DNA of 64,000 nt from Astropecten irregularis (lineage: Eukaryota > Echinodermata > Asteroidea > Paxillosida > Astropectinidae), in assembly GCA_963971285.1 (NCBI GenBank), contig OZ020258.1:16323390-16387389 (forward strand), read 5' to 3'. Below are positions 15,301 to 30,300 of this stretch, piece by piece. The notes below the pieces were generated by a model that searched no databases, was not told where the DNA came from, and saw only the letters and a list, made by a program, of their open reading frames with translations. Position numbers and translations under genes: made by a program. Numbering within the stretch: the first letter of the stretch is position 1; the number at the start of each line of letters is the position of its first letter.

Positions 15301-18300
15301 CCTCAATTCCTTCCAAACAGGCTCGAGGGAATAGACAAGATGTTTTTTTAACGTGAAGGTAGCGATTGCAGGTGATGTACTGGTTGAGTATGTCAAACTC
15401 AATGCCCTTATCTCTGACAATTCTATCATCTTTTGAATTTGTTTAGCACATTTAAGTTTGGTGTTGGTCCACTATAGATGACAGCAATGTCAGCGGAAGA
15501 AGTGATGAAAGTAGTAGAGTGGGGAGATACACTTAAGGAATGTTGGTCTGGATAGATGGATGAATGTTAACATCTGTCAGGGTCCTGGTCCAGCCATCTA
15601 GGGAAAGTGCGTAGTCAAGTTGGTACACTGACGGAGGATCAGGATCATTGTCAGAAATTGGTTGGATGGTCTTCTTGGGTCTTTAAGATGGGTTTCTTGT
15701 ATGTCCTCAGCTGACACTTCTTTCTCATCCTCCTCCTCTTCCTCCTCCCGAGAAGAATTACTTAGCTTCAACTCCCTAACAGCTCTAACAGCTTCGGAGA
15801 TGAATTCTTCCTCGCTCTCAGATGATGAATAAACAAGAGCCTGGTAGTGACAGAGGGTCATCTGAACACTTGCCTCCTTCGCGCTTGCTCTTATGGCGGC
15901 CCTCAGATCTGCATCGTCACTATGGGAAATGGCCCTCCTTGGCTTCTCGCAGGGAATCTGTTTTTTCTTTGCAACAGTTGTCCTCAAAGTCGCCTCCTCA
16001 TTATCTGAACTGGAGTCAAAGTTTCTCTGCATCTCCTTCTTCCCATTCCTCTGTTTTTTCTTCTCCTTCTTCTAAATCCTCTTGTGGTCCTACTTTCAAA
16101 AACTGCATTCATCCTAAATCCTCCCAACACCCTTCAATTTTTGTGGTACTCGAATCATCATTCCTCCAACAAATAAAAAAAACCAGACATATAAATGAAC
16201 AAACAGAGAGTACATGTAAGGGGAAGGTAAGGGGGAAAGGGGAGGCTCATAGTCAGAAAGAACTGTACGACAGTCACAAAAGTCCTAATCATTGCCAAGG
16301 GAAGGATGGGAGGTTGGGTGGGTTGGTGGAAAGGTCTCTGGGAGGGGTAATTTTAGGGGGGTTTGGTTGCTTTTTGTTTGTTTGTTTTTGTCTTTGTTTT
16401 TCGTTTCTAGGGAGAGAGGTTTGGAGGTTTGATTTGTCATGTCGCCAAGAAGGTACCGGTACTCCAACCTGGTTGTGGTGGCTGATGTCTTATTTGGCAA
16501 CTGATTGGAAGGCCATCAAGAACTTCCCCGAGCAAAGATGGATACCACACACTTCACAGCCTTTTGGGGTGTTCTTGGTTTGGCCTTTTGCAATGATGCC
16601 ATCATGGTCCTTGCACAACTGACACAATTTGGGATATTTGCCTCGCATCTTGGTGCATGTGTGGCCATCTATCGTTGTAATGGAGGATGCCGCCCTAGGA
16701 TGCCGCACAGTGCCACCCTATGCAATCCCATTGATCATTTCCATGGCAAGTTCTACCATGAATGAGGCATGGTCAAATGGCTTGGAAGATGTTAATGGAG
16801 TATCATGTTGCTGCTAGTAGCAGGGGTAACCGTAACGATGAGACAACCAGTGAGCTTGTAGGGAACTTTCCCTTTCAGCTGAGCTCATCTGGATTGCACC
16901 ATCCTTGGTGGCCTGTGGAAAGCATCAGTATCACCTTGAAGTCCTTCCAAGTGGATACAATGACCTGGGTATAGAATGTTCCTTTGGGTGTCGTCTTTAT
17001 TTCAGCTATGCCGGCACAATTTGGATTTGCAGGTGCATTGAGCAGGTCTGAGGGGAGGTATCGGCTGTTGCTTATTACTGCTCTGGTGATGTAAGACTTC
17101 TTGAAGAGCGTCTTCCTGGCCAGGGCCACTGACTTGTAGAGGCGGTCCATGAAGATGGGCTTTTTTTTCTCCCAGCATAACTTCCTGACCTCATCCCAAA
17201 ATGGCCTAAAGTGGGTGGACTGGGTGTGCCTTCACAAAGGAGAACCAATGCCCTCTTTCCTTAATGTTATTGGGGTCATCTACAAAGCTGTTGCAGGTCA
17301 GGTGTGGATTCAGAATATCAAACCCGTTCCTGGTCATGGTCTGGTTTTATCTGGTTGTGCAAGGCAGGATGAAGTGACCAGTAATGCTGGTTAGTGGGCA
17401 CTTTGATATATATGGACACCAATAAAGGCCCTCATCTCAGCAACACCTATCATCTTCTGCCTTGAATCTCTCAGCTTGGTGTACGTCCATTCCACAACGG
17501 ATGAAGCATACAGCAATCTTCAAAATACATTTCTTCAAATAAACTCCACCTTGATTCCAATGCAATGTACTTACATCAAATTCTTCTTCAGTGCTGGCTT
17601 GCAATGTTTTCCCCTGTAGTACATGTTGTTGTGATCGGTCCTTCTCTCCAAACACAGTCAAAAAGACATTGGCTGCAGTTCCAGCATCCTCTGAGTCACT
17701 GGTCTTTACAAAGACCTTCCAGTTAGTATCTGATGTGTCTAATCAAATTAAAATGAAGATATATATCACTGGGTGGCAAATGATTATAACCATAACCAAG
17801 TGCAGCTCAAAGATTACACTATACATGACAGCTGATTAACTGTTGTCTGCAACATTTTGTGTATAGTGTCCTTACGCATTTTTGTGGCCGCCATGACATA
17901 CGACATTATGGGCGAATCGCAACCAATAACTGCATACTGTTATAGCACTTGTCGCGACAGATGACGCTGTTTTAAAAAAATATTGCATACATTTCACTTG
18001 ATTTCTAAATATCGTAAACTAAAGCAAACAAAGATTATTCAAAAAAAAAATACCACTATAAAAAGACACAAAGACAAATGTGCGCAGATTTGTGATGTAC
18101 AATGTATCGTTACACGTCATTATAATGCATGTGCAAACATCGCATAACAAAACTGCGCAGATATTTGTGAATTTGTGATGTACGATGTATCACACATCAC
18201 AAATATGTGCGAAGATATTTCTGATGTTCGATGTTCCTCATGCGCCACCTTTCTTTGCTGTCTTACGCATGATATGCGTAGTTAATTTCACGCTGGGAAT

Positions 18301-21300
18301 AATGTTATGTGCACCCCACAAATGTCATGTGTCATGGCCACCACCGCATCTCGCACTAGATACGAAACCACACTATTTTGTATGTATAAGAAGAAATCTT
18401 ACCTGATGTGGATTCATCACTGCTGTCTTCTGCAGTCGGTCTGACACCTACAATGTAAGAAAAAGAACACAAGTTCACTGTAAAATGTGCAAGAATAATT
18501 CCTCAAGAACTCAACAGATTTGCATCTGAAATGGCAGCTTTCTGTTGTCTTTCCATTGTTCCTAAGTGTACTTACCCAATAGCTGGAGCTGTCTGTTTGT
18601 CTGTCTGTCTTCCATATGGTCATCTAGCCAACTATTACAAGCAAACAGATACTCCTTGTCGGAGGATGCACTCTCTTTAACGCTGACGTACTTGATGAAA
18701 ATGCCAGCACCTGATGAAGACATTTCACATTTCAAAATTTTCTTTTGATAATTAGAAACAAACAAAAATATCAAAGATCACAAATGTATGATTAAAATCA
18801 TGTCACTTGGCCTCTTACTAAGAAGAAAATGCCGAAGTTTCAGTTGACTTTACAGCTATTTTGAGACAACACTTTATCAACTTGATACTTCAACAAATTC
18901 CTCTAAATTTTCTTGATGAATTGGAACATGCAATGTAGACATATGGTGTTATTAATTAAAAGCTCCGCTGGGAAGAGAGGCGGCTCTGAAAGAACTAGAA
19001 GTGTTTATTTTCAGAACCACCCCACTTTCTATAATGGTACATTCTTCACTCAATTGTGCCTCTACCATCCAAAGCCTCAAACCTTACAGAGATTATTTCT
19101 TGATCACTGATTGACATAAATTAATGGTGCGATTAAATTACACACTGTGGCAGTGTTACCAAAATGAAAGGCGAAATACCAGTAGACAAATTAAACCTAA
19201 GATTTGAGTAACAAATGAAGTCTGACTTACCATAACCCACACCATCATGTCCTATCTCAACCATAGACACTTCACCAAGAGACACTGCTTCCACCTTGAA
19301 TTCATCAATCTACAAAAAACAACCAAAGATTTGCCAGGAGTCATACTCTTACCATTGTCACACCACAGAAAGAAATCACAGCATACATTTGAGACATTTT
19401 TACTCCTAGTATTAATAGTGTATGTAAGAGACTTACCTGCCCTCTCATATACTTGACTGTATGATTCAATGAATGATACAGAATTCTTCTGCCAGTATCA
19501 CCTCTCTCACCATGTAGAATAATCCAAAGCTTTGCATCAGTATAAGTGGCCCAACGATCACCAGTTGCTACACTAACATGGTATACGTTCACTACAATGA
19601 AGAAAGAAGGTTTAAAAACGTATGTTAAATTTAAGGAGGAAAATAGATCTTAATTAAAAACAAGTCAAGCAATCTATTACTTTGTAAAAGCAGCTTTGGA
19701 ATGAATTTGGTCACCTTTAAACATTCCTTGGTGTTTTGTTTATGAAACCTAAAACACACCTTTATTCATTAAATCATTGTTGTGATCAGAATCTACATAT
19801 ATCATGTCTAAAAAAGTGAATACAAAAATGAAGCACTTTTGGAAGAAAAATTTCATGATATGGTATTATCTTGAAAATTGCCATGGCTACCTGGTAATGT
19901 GTCTTGATCCTCTCTAATTGCAGGCAACTCACGGACAACATCAAAGTCATCTTCTTGTCGGGACATCCAACGATCAAAGTCAAATAATAACTCCTCATCA
20001 GTTTGCTTGTCTTTCATCTTCACCTGAGTATAATCCAGATTAGATGAACAGGTCAGGAGAGAACTTCAAAAAGAATTGCCCTGCCAGTATAGTTCAATGC
20101 ACAGTATAAACTCACAGCACAGTACAAGATACATTGAGTGTCATTTGAATAAGATCAACAACAGCGTTTGTGATTTACCTGAGTGAGATGCCATCCCTCC
20201 CAATCAGTGTCATCACTATGACCGATGCGGATCTTATAGATGCTACCAATCTCACCAACGTTGATCTGTAACAGGAGAAACAAAAATACCAAACAATCAC
20301 TTTAGTTATTAAAATGAAATGTGACATGATGTTTTTTCCCTTAAAATATGGATTTGATTATTAGCTTCATAATACTGCATGTAGACTGGCTTAGGCTAAT
20401 GGTTAATAAAGTGGAAGACAAATAAGACTTGAAGCTATGCATGGTGGAAGTACTAAAATAAGGTAGGTTTGCGGTGACATCGTGCAATCTCTTCTGTGAG
20501 AGTATGTGGATCTGAGAAGAACCGGTGTTATTAGACCTTCCCTGGTCATTTGGAACTAATTGCAACATCTTCTGGTAGCCTGCTGGCTTTCCCCTTCTGA
20601 AATGATACAATTTCACTTAAATGTAACTTACATCAAATTCATCTGTATTTGACGCTAGGAAGTATGAATGCTGGTCATCTTCAGTCAATGGTATTGGTTG
20701 TGTCTTGCCTTTATCACCATACACAACGATGTGGACATGAGCATTATGACTAGGCTTAGAGTCGGCAGCCGTTGTGATCCATACTTTCCAGTCACCCTCT
20801 ATCAAAACATGAAGATTTAAAACAACTGTCAACAATATCTAAGTAATGGAAAAATATACAAAACAGCAGGAATGGAAAGCGGTAAACTAATGTGATATGT
20901 GGCATTCACTCAAGGGATGAAATCTGCATAACATGTAAAAATGATCCATTGCTGATATGAATGAAATAATCATAAGACAACAGGAAGAGAAATTGGAGAA
21001 TAAGTGGTCAAAGGCTGACTGACACATTGAATAAAATCTGACAAATCACCAAAACCTTCACAAGGCATCTCAGGGTTCTACATAACCACACCCGTATACA
21101 CTCATGTCTGAACATTAAAGGAACAATTCCCTATAACCTTTGGATAACATGTCTGTCAGATGCTGTGGCTATTACCTGAAATGATCTAAGCATTCACGTT
21201 AAGTTCAAAAGTAATGTACTTACGTGATGGAAGAACATCTTGCTCTGAAAGTAAATGAAAAAAGTGAGTTGTTAGACAGAACTGCCTGAAATACACAATG

Positions 21301-24300
21301 TGCACATTCATTTTGAAGTCAGCTGACAAACCAAGTCTGTGTTAAATGCGGATCAACATTGACTTATGAATGACATAAAATTTTAACATTTTGATCAATG
21401 AAAGCCCAGTCACACCTAGATGATCTGACTCGCGGAAGCGATACCGGAGCTCAATAAGTCAATTTTCAGGGACTGGTACTTACGGTAGTACCACGGTTTC
21501 ACATCGGAAAGAACAGTAGTACATTGGCAGGACACCAGTGACAAAATTAGCAACGGCAGGTGACAGTACAAATTTTGGAACATGGTAAAAAATGTATGCC
21601 GATGCACTGAAACAGAACAGCCATGTTTTTAAGCCATTCTTACAGACTCTTTGAGTATAAAAGTAACAGCTTAAAGGTACAGAACAGGATTGGTAACAAA
21701 CCCAAACAGAAATGATCACAGATTTACGTATAACTTTCAGGGTATGAAGATGGTGCTGGTAGAAACATACCATTAAAATATTTCTACCTGAAATGGTGTA
21801 TTTATCTGAAAACAGTTTGATCTCGGGGTAAGATCAAACCATTCTTTAAGTCCTTCATGTTTCATAAGAAAAATTGAGTTGAGGTTTCGCCTTTTAGTCG
21901 TTACTTCGATGTCTGATTGAACTAATTTTCTCAGGTCCATTGATTCATGTACATGCTGGATCAGACAAAGTGTGGCTGCTGCTCTGTGAACTTTAGCAAT
22001 CATGTATTATACCTTTAAGGCCAATCCTCTATAACGAACCTTAAAATAAACAAATCTTAAATGGCAATTCGAAAATAAAAAAAACCTACTTGTTTTTCCT
22101 TCAACAGTAACAGCCTCACTTTCCACTTCATCACTGATGGTGAAAATCTGGAATGAGTAATCTGTCATTTGATCCAGGCCTGTGAACTCTACTTCTGTCA
22201 CGCCTGCATCCACCTTCTTCTCTTCAATAACACGCATACTACCCTCAGCTTCAGTGTTTGAATCATCTGATGGTTTGTTATCAGTGTTTGCTGGCATTTC
22301 ATCTTTGGGAGTTGTCTCATCTCCAGATGTTTTGTCATCAGTAGGGGGTGTTAACTCATCTCCAGCAGGGTTGCCATTACCATTGTCATCAGGTAATGGA
22401 TTGTCCTCCTGTCCTTCATCTTGTTTCTTATTGGTTGCATCATCTTCAGTATCTCCAGTTGTCTTTTGAGCATTGCTGGCACTTGTGCTGCACAGAACAC
22501 GGAAGCCGCTGTATTGACAATCTGGTGCTGTCCATTGTACAGTCACTGTGTCTACTGTGCCACTTGTTTGTGGGTCCAACACTGGCAAAGGCTCTGTATT
22601 AAAGTATTTGATCAAACATAATTAAACAGAGGAAATAACTTTCCCATAAACGGAAAAACACTGACTAAAAGTCAATTTGATGTTGCTACTATGACCACAA
22701 CGGTAACAGTATACAAGACAAATTGTTCCAATGGTCTAAATTTTATTTCAATACAAGTAGTGCTGGTTTTGAACAAAAGGTGACCGTACAAAGCACACCA
22801 ACTATTTAATGTGAGATAATGGCAAAAACAAATACTTAACACAAAATTTGAAGACGAAAAAAGGAAAAAAGAACAATATAGAAATTACACAAAATGTTTG
22901 ATCAATATCCTAATTTAACTAACACCTGTGAACAAAAACATAAGCTCATATCTGAATAGCATTGGGTGCTACTAAGCATAAACAGCAAATATCAATGCAC
23001 TGGACTGATATTATTTCCATACTACACTGCAAGCGGCTACTATTTAACCAAAGTGAAAAGATAAAATGAAAGTCAATTCCATTAGTACTGTGAAAATTCA
23101 ATTAAATCAAAATCACAATGCGGTCAAACAGCATCTGAAATCAGAAGATAATATTATAACTTTTGTTACAGTGAAGGAAATCAGCTGTCGTGTATGTTGG
23201 ATTACCTTGAAAAGAATGGATAATTAAATAAATTAACACATGTTAGTGAAAACATCAAAATATGCAAACTGCAAAACAGGAGGTGCAATTAGCAAATACT
23301 CTGCAGATTTAGTACTGGCAATATTACAACAGCCAATGATAAATATACTCCAAAACCTGTGAGACTGAGAGGCAATGTTGGTCACACCAAGAACTTCAAT
23401 CAGTGACAACACTCAGCTATATACTGAGCCAAGTCAACTCACTCTGTAACTCTTTGATGATACCCTCAACTTGCACCACTTGACTCTCAACCTGTCCATT
23501 CAGGGTTACAATCCCTATCAGGTAAGCAGTGCCTACTGTAAGACGCCTGAACTCAACTGACGACTTCGCAGCACCAATGAGTCTGATTTCTGGATCTTCT
23601 TGGTTGTCTCTAACAGCTAGTGAGATGTTGAACCCAGTTACAGGTCCTTCTGGCTTCTTCCAAGATACTCGGAGACAGTCTGCCATTGACTCACACGTAG
23701 CTTCCAGGACTGGCAGGGGCTCTGCAGGCAATATTAGTCTTGTTTTAATTATCATAACACATTCCAAAGTCCTTTCAGCAAGAACATGTTCAAGTTATTA
23801 TTTTCACACGTTTGTTTACTTCTTGCAACAGATAATTTGACTGAGGCCTGCACAGAAAACTCATGATTGTAATGAAGCCAATATAGACATTCAAAATGAT
23901 ACTGGTGTCTGATATAACTGTACACAGTTTCAAGCTTCAAATTTTACCATGAGGGCTATTCACTACTCTTGTAATCCAAGAAACATCTATATATGCCTGC
24001 GTTAGATGCATTCAAAAGCAGTCATAGGTTTACTGTAATCACTCAATATGAATTTAAATTAGTGCACAGAAGATGTATTTCTAAAACATAATCAATCAAA
24101 CTGTTAACTTCTGTTAAAAAGATATCCAAAAATGTGTACTGCAATAATCACATGTATGGAACAGTGCAATTATTTTGGTTAAATTGTAAGATGAATGTAT
24201 TTGACCCACCTCTATTCCCCCCTTGAATATAAGAGAGAAAATTATTTCCTTTTGGTGCCATCTGTACATAATTTGTGAGTGCTAAATTGCTTTATGTGAG

Positions 24301-27300
24301 ATTAGTTGCATTTTAATATTATTACACATCAATGTTATTAAGGTTGTGCTTGCATTTTATGTGCATGAAGTCCATTCGGACCATATAGACAACTGTGTAA
24401 CATGTGTGAAGATGAAGGTGCTGAGTATCTTGCTTTCACTCCATAACAATACCTCACTTCAAACGACTGGTGATACAACAGGTATTAACTCACTTTCCTC
24501 TTCTGGAGAGTCCGATGAGACTTGAGACATTGTCTGTCCCCTCAATACCACAGCTTCGCTTTCTTTCTCTTGGTTTAAACTATAAATCTCTACCAAATAA
24601 TCAGTCCCTTCCTCCAAACCAGAAAATCTTGCACCAGTTTTCCCGTGGTCTAGGATCTTGCATTGTGATTGGCTGGGTGGATTGTTGCAATCAATTCTGA
24701 AGCCTGTGATTGGTCCGTCTGGCTTCTTCCAAGAAACACTGAGTGATGATTCTGTGATATCAGTCAATGCTGCATCTATAACTTGTTTGGGCTCTGTGGA
24801 GGGTAAGCATTGCAATTGCACATATAGGCAAGGGTCAAATCACAATGTTTAAACTTTTCACAAGTTTTCTCCTCATTATGCGACAGATCCAAGATTGGGT
24901 CTAAATACCAGTAGTTATTGTTACGAATGTATCATCCGTAATTAAACATGTACATGTACTGTACATGTAGAGACCTACAAAATTAAAATCTTCATTCAAA
25001 AGGGGAAAACCAAGGAAATGAGTACTATTTGTTTCATTTCCAATACGTAAAACAAACTTTGGTTCTCAGGAATAAGAATTATATTTTTCCTGTCGATTAC
25101 AGCTTACTTTGTAAATCTTCCATATTTCCTTCATGCTTCACCTCCTCTGCAACTGTCGTCTTCACAAGTAATTCCACTGGCTCACTCTCAAGACCTTCAT
25201 TGATTGTGTAAACCTCCAATGTATACTCAGAGTCTGCATCTAAGCCGCCAAAGGAAACTGAAGTCCTGTTGGCTGCCAGGATCTTAACAAGTTCCATGTC
25301 TAAAAGTTTACAGACTGTCCGGAAGCCATTGACGGGTCCTTCAGGAATCCCCCATGAGACTTCCACAGAATCTTCTTTGCCGGAAGCAGTTACATCAAGT
25401 ACTTGATTTGGAGCTGTATTACATAACATCATGGATTAAAAGTGTTATATCACTGGACCACCATTCAAGCTCATTGTGTTTGAAAGTATAACTACTGTTC
25501 ATGTTTTGGAGGCAAACAAATTAGTACAAGAGAGGAAACAAACGTTAAACTGCAAAGTGAACTTAGTGAAGAAAAGTTATTATAAAGAAATATCAGGTTT
25601 GGTTTAATATGAATCATTTGCAATGTGAAAGGACCCAGCGATAGAGGGTCTCCACAATCTTGTATGGTTTCTTGAGAGAGAAATGAATAAAAACATGTTT
25701 CCCTTTACTGCTGATGTCTTGTTTGTATGCATTGACAAACGTGGAGATTTTATCCTGCAGATAAAAGTGAATCGAATCAGTTCTGAACTTAAGGAAAATT
25801 GTGCAGAATTTACACTGCAATGTGCAAAACTGTGCGATGTGCTGTCCACATGACTCACTTGCTGATGTAGAATTGTCAACTTCAGAGTTCTCCGATGTTG
25901 ATATTTGAATTCCTGTTGTTGATGCAGTCTTATCCACACTCTCACTCTCTACCTGACCCATGACTGCAATGACCTGAATTACATACTCTGTGCAAGGAGC
26001 TAATCCTGAGAATGTTACAGCTTTCTTGATATTACTGACTAATCTAACTTCTGTAAGCTCATCCATCGAGTCATGAGGCCTGCATGTGATCTTGTATGCA
26101 GTATGGACAGTTTCCTCTGGTACTGTCCATGAGACAGAAAGTGAAGTGTCTGAAGAGCGTACTTCTGCTTCTTGGACTGGGACAAGCTCTAAGAGAAATC
26201 AAATCAAAGCCCAAAACAAAACTGCTAAAATCTAAGGCGAACAAAATCAAACAGCACAGAAAAATAGCAAAATCAGAGAACAAAGAAGCCTGGTGAAGGT
26301 TGCTCTTCCTTTGATACATTATTTGGTGGAGCTACAGCTTTGTATCATCAGAGGTTCAATGAGCCAATAACCAGGGCAGTGCATTCAACTAGGCAGTGTT
26401 GGTAACGCCATCAAGATATTAGGAAAATGATATCATGATCAGGACAGTGTACATCACCACTGGCATCAAGACAGTGTACATCACCATCAAGACAGTGTAC
26501 ATCATTATCGAGCGGTATAATATCAGCATCAGGACAGTGTATATCACCATCAAGACAGTGTCATTCACCATCAGGACAATGTAATATCACCATCAAGACA
26601 GTGTAATATCACCATCAGGACAGTGTATATCATTATCGAGCGGTATAATATCACCATCAGGACAGTGTATATCACCATCAAGACAGTGTACATCACCATC
26701 AAGACAGTGTGCATCACCATCAAGACAGTGTATATCACCATCAGGACAGTGTACATCACCATCAGGACAGTGTAATATCACCATCAAGACAGTGTACACC
26801 ACCATCAAGACAGTGTATATCATTATCGAGCGGTATAATTTCACCATCAGGACAGTGTATATCACCATCAAGACAGTGTGCATCACCATCAAGACAGTGT
26901 ACATCACCATCAAGACAGTGTCATTCACCATCAGGACAGTGTAATATCACCATCAAGACAGTGTATATCACCATCAAGACAGTGTACACCACCATCAAGA
27001 CAGTGTTTATCATTATCGAGCGGTATAATATCACCATCAGGACAGTGTATATCACCATCAAGACAGTGTGCATCACCATCAAGACAGTGTACATCACCAT
27101 CGAGACAGTGTCATTCACCATCAGGACAGTGTAATATCACCATCAAGACAGTGTATATCACCATCGGGATAATGTATACCACCATCAGGAAAGTGAATAT
27201 TGTCAACGGGATAGTTTATCTCCAACAGGACAGTGCAGACTAACATCAAGGCAGTGCAGATCACCTTCAGGATGGTGTGCATCACCATCAAGACGGTGTA

Positions 27301-30300
27301 TATCATTATCAGGACAGTATAATATCACCATCAGGACAGGGTATATCACCATCAGGACAATTATGTACATCACCATCGGGATAGTATCTCCAACAGGGCA
27401 GTGCGATTAACATCAAGGCAGTGCAGATCACCTTCAGGATGGTGTGCATCACCATCAAGACAGTGTACATCACCATCAAGACAGTGTACATCACCATCAA
27501 GACAGTGTACATCGCCATCAAGACAGTGTACATCGCCATCAAGACAGTGTACATCACCATCAAGACGGTGTACATCGCCATCAAGACAGTGTACATCGCC
27601 ATCAAGACAGTGTACATCGCCATCAAGACAGTGTACATCACCATCAAGACGGTGTATATCATTATCGGGCGGTGTAATATCACCATCAAGACAGTGTACA
27701 TCACCATCATGGTATATCACCATCATGGCTTATCACCATCACGGTACAAGTATATCACCATCAGGACAGGGTATATCACCATCAAGACAGCGTACATCAC
27801 CATCAAGACAGTGTACATCACCATAAAGACAGTGTATATCACCATCTGGACAGTGCGAAACGCCATCGTGACAGTGTATATCACCATCAAGACAGTGTCA
27901 TTCACCATCAGGACAGTTTCCATCACCATCAGGACAGTGTATATCACCATCAAGACAGTGTATATCACCATCAAGACAGTGTATACCACCATCAAGACAG
28001 TGTATAGTGTGTATCACCATCGTGAGAGAGAGTATCACCATCGGTACAATGCATCACCATTAAGGGAATGTATACTACCATTGAGACAACTTATCGAGGC
28101 ATATCACCATCTGGACAATGTATATCACCATCAGGACAGTGTACATCACCATCAAGACAGTGTATATCACCATCAAGACAGTGTACATCACCATCAAGAC
28201 AGTGTTCATCACCATCGGGACAGTGTACATCACCATCGGGACAGTGTACATCACCATCGGGACAGTGTACATCACCATCAAGACAGTGTACATCACCATC
28301 AAGACAATGTATATCACCATCAGGACAGTGTACATCACCATCAAGACGGTGTACATCACCATCAAGACGGTGTACATCACCATCAAGACAGTGTACATCA
28401 CCATCAAGACAATGTATATCACCATCAAGACGGTGTACATCACCATCAAGACAGTGTACATCACCATCAAGACAATGTATATCACCATCAAGACGGTGTA
28501 CATCACCATCAAGACAGTGTACATCACCATCAAGACAATGTATATCACCATCAGGACAGTGTACATCACCATCAAGACGGTGTACATCACCATCAAGACG
28601 GTGTACATCACCATCAAGACAGCATACATCACCATCAAGACAATGTACATCACCATCAAGACAGTGTATATCACCATCAGGACAGTGTACATCACCATCA
28701 AGACGGTGTACATCACCATCAAGACGGTGTACATCACCATCAAGACAGCATACATCACCATCAAGACAATGTACATCACCATCAAAACAGTGTACATCAC
28801 CATCAAGACAGCGTACATCACCATCAAAACAATGTATATCACCATCAAGACAGCGTACATCACCATCAAGACAGCGTAAATCACCATCGGGACAGTGTAC
28901 ATCACCATCAAGACAGCGTACATCACCATCAAGACAGTGTATATCACCATGATGGTATATCACAAAATATCACCATCATGGTATATCACCATCATGGTAT
29001 ATCACCATCATAGTATATCACAAAATATCACCATCGTGATATATCACCATCATGGTATATCACCATCATGGTATATCACCATCATGGTATATCACCATCG
29101 GGACAGTGCCTATCACCATCATGGTATATCACCATCATGGTATATCACCATCGGGACAGTGCCTATCACCATCATGGCATATCACCATCATGGTATATCA
29201 CCATCATGGTATATCACCATCATGGTTTATCACCATCATGGCATATCACCATCATGTCATATCACCATCAGGACAGAACATATCACAATCAGTGCTTGCT
29301 GCAGCAATGAGACTCACTGTCAGGAGGCATTGGTCTGGCAGACAGAACAACACTGTGGCTTTCCACCTCTCCACTGAGGGCCCAAATCTCCACCATGTAA
29401 TCACTGTCATGGTTGACCCCCTCGATTGAGATTTCCCTGGAGCAGGTGCTTAGATTCTTTGTGTACTCACTGCCAGCAACCCTGACTGGCTGCTCAGAAG
29501 ACTCACTGGTTTCTTCTGAAAGGATTGCACAGGTCACTCTGTAACCAGTAACAATTCCCACTGGAGGGGACCACATGCAAGTCAAATTTGCACTAGATGT
29601 CAATATGTGGGGATCTCCCACTTTTCCTGGCACTAAACAATAAAGAGGTCAAGAGGATAAATCCCATACATGTGTTAGAATTATCATGAAGATCACCAAT
29701 CTATATCCTCGGTATACTTTCAATTTGATGACAAAACAATATAGGCCAACTAATGAACAGAATCTCATGAAGAGTGTCAGGCTTGGCCTTAATTCAAGCA
29801 TTGGATACGGATATTTTACAGAAAACCTTGGTTTTGAATCTTGGACAACATAGAAGAAGTACTAATAAATCCAATTATATCCACCTGTAAAAAAAACATA
29901 GAACAACTTGACAACATTAAATCAGGCATTACTTTCAACTTAAGGGAAAGAAAGATAACTTACTTGTTGTGCAGTTTATCACTACTTCCTTGCTCTCCTC
30001 AACTCCACTCAAGGCATAGATTTGAATCTGGTAAGGTTGCCCTGGTGTAAGTCCAGTAAGTTCTGCTTTGGTTGTATCGGCAGTGTCAATATCTATTGTC
30101 TGAATATCAGCAGCCTGGCTCCCACTGTCCGGGTTATCCTGGTCATCAGCAAGCTGGTCTTTGTTATTGTCTAACGAATTATCAGGTTTCTCCTCATCAG
30201 TAGTGGGTTTTTCCTTGTCATCAGTTTGTTTGTCCTCGCTACCATCCTGCTCCTCTTTGCCATCAATGTCTTCACCTTGATTTTGATTAGGTTTATCAAG

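Noticed and set aside
15822..16622. 266-codon plus-strand frame
   Set aside because: It is antisense to the acidic N terminus of a piggyBac remnant and has no family features.
17870..18330. Possible inverted element with GTGATGTACGATGTATC repeats
   Set aside because: Short repeats and partial mirror ends are present, but I could not define borders.
27421..29013. 530-codon plus-strand frame and matching minus-strand frames
   Set aside because: They lie wholly inside the 21-bp minisatellite. A stop-free unit of 21 bp is open in several frames on both strands without selection.
26430..29286. CRISPR-like array
   Set aside because: No unique spacers between repeats and a eukaryotic context; it is a minisatellite.
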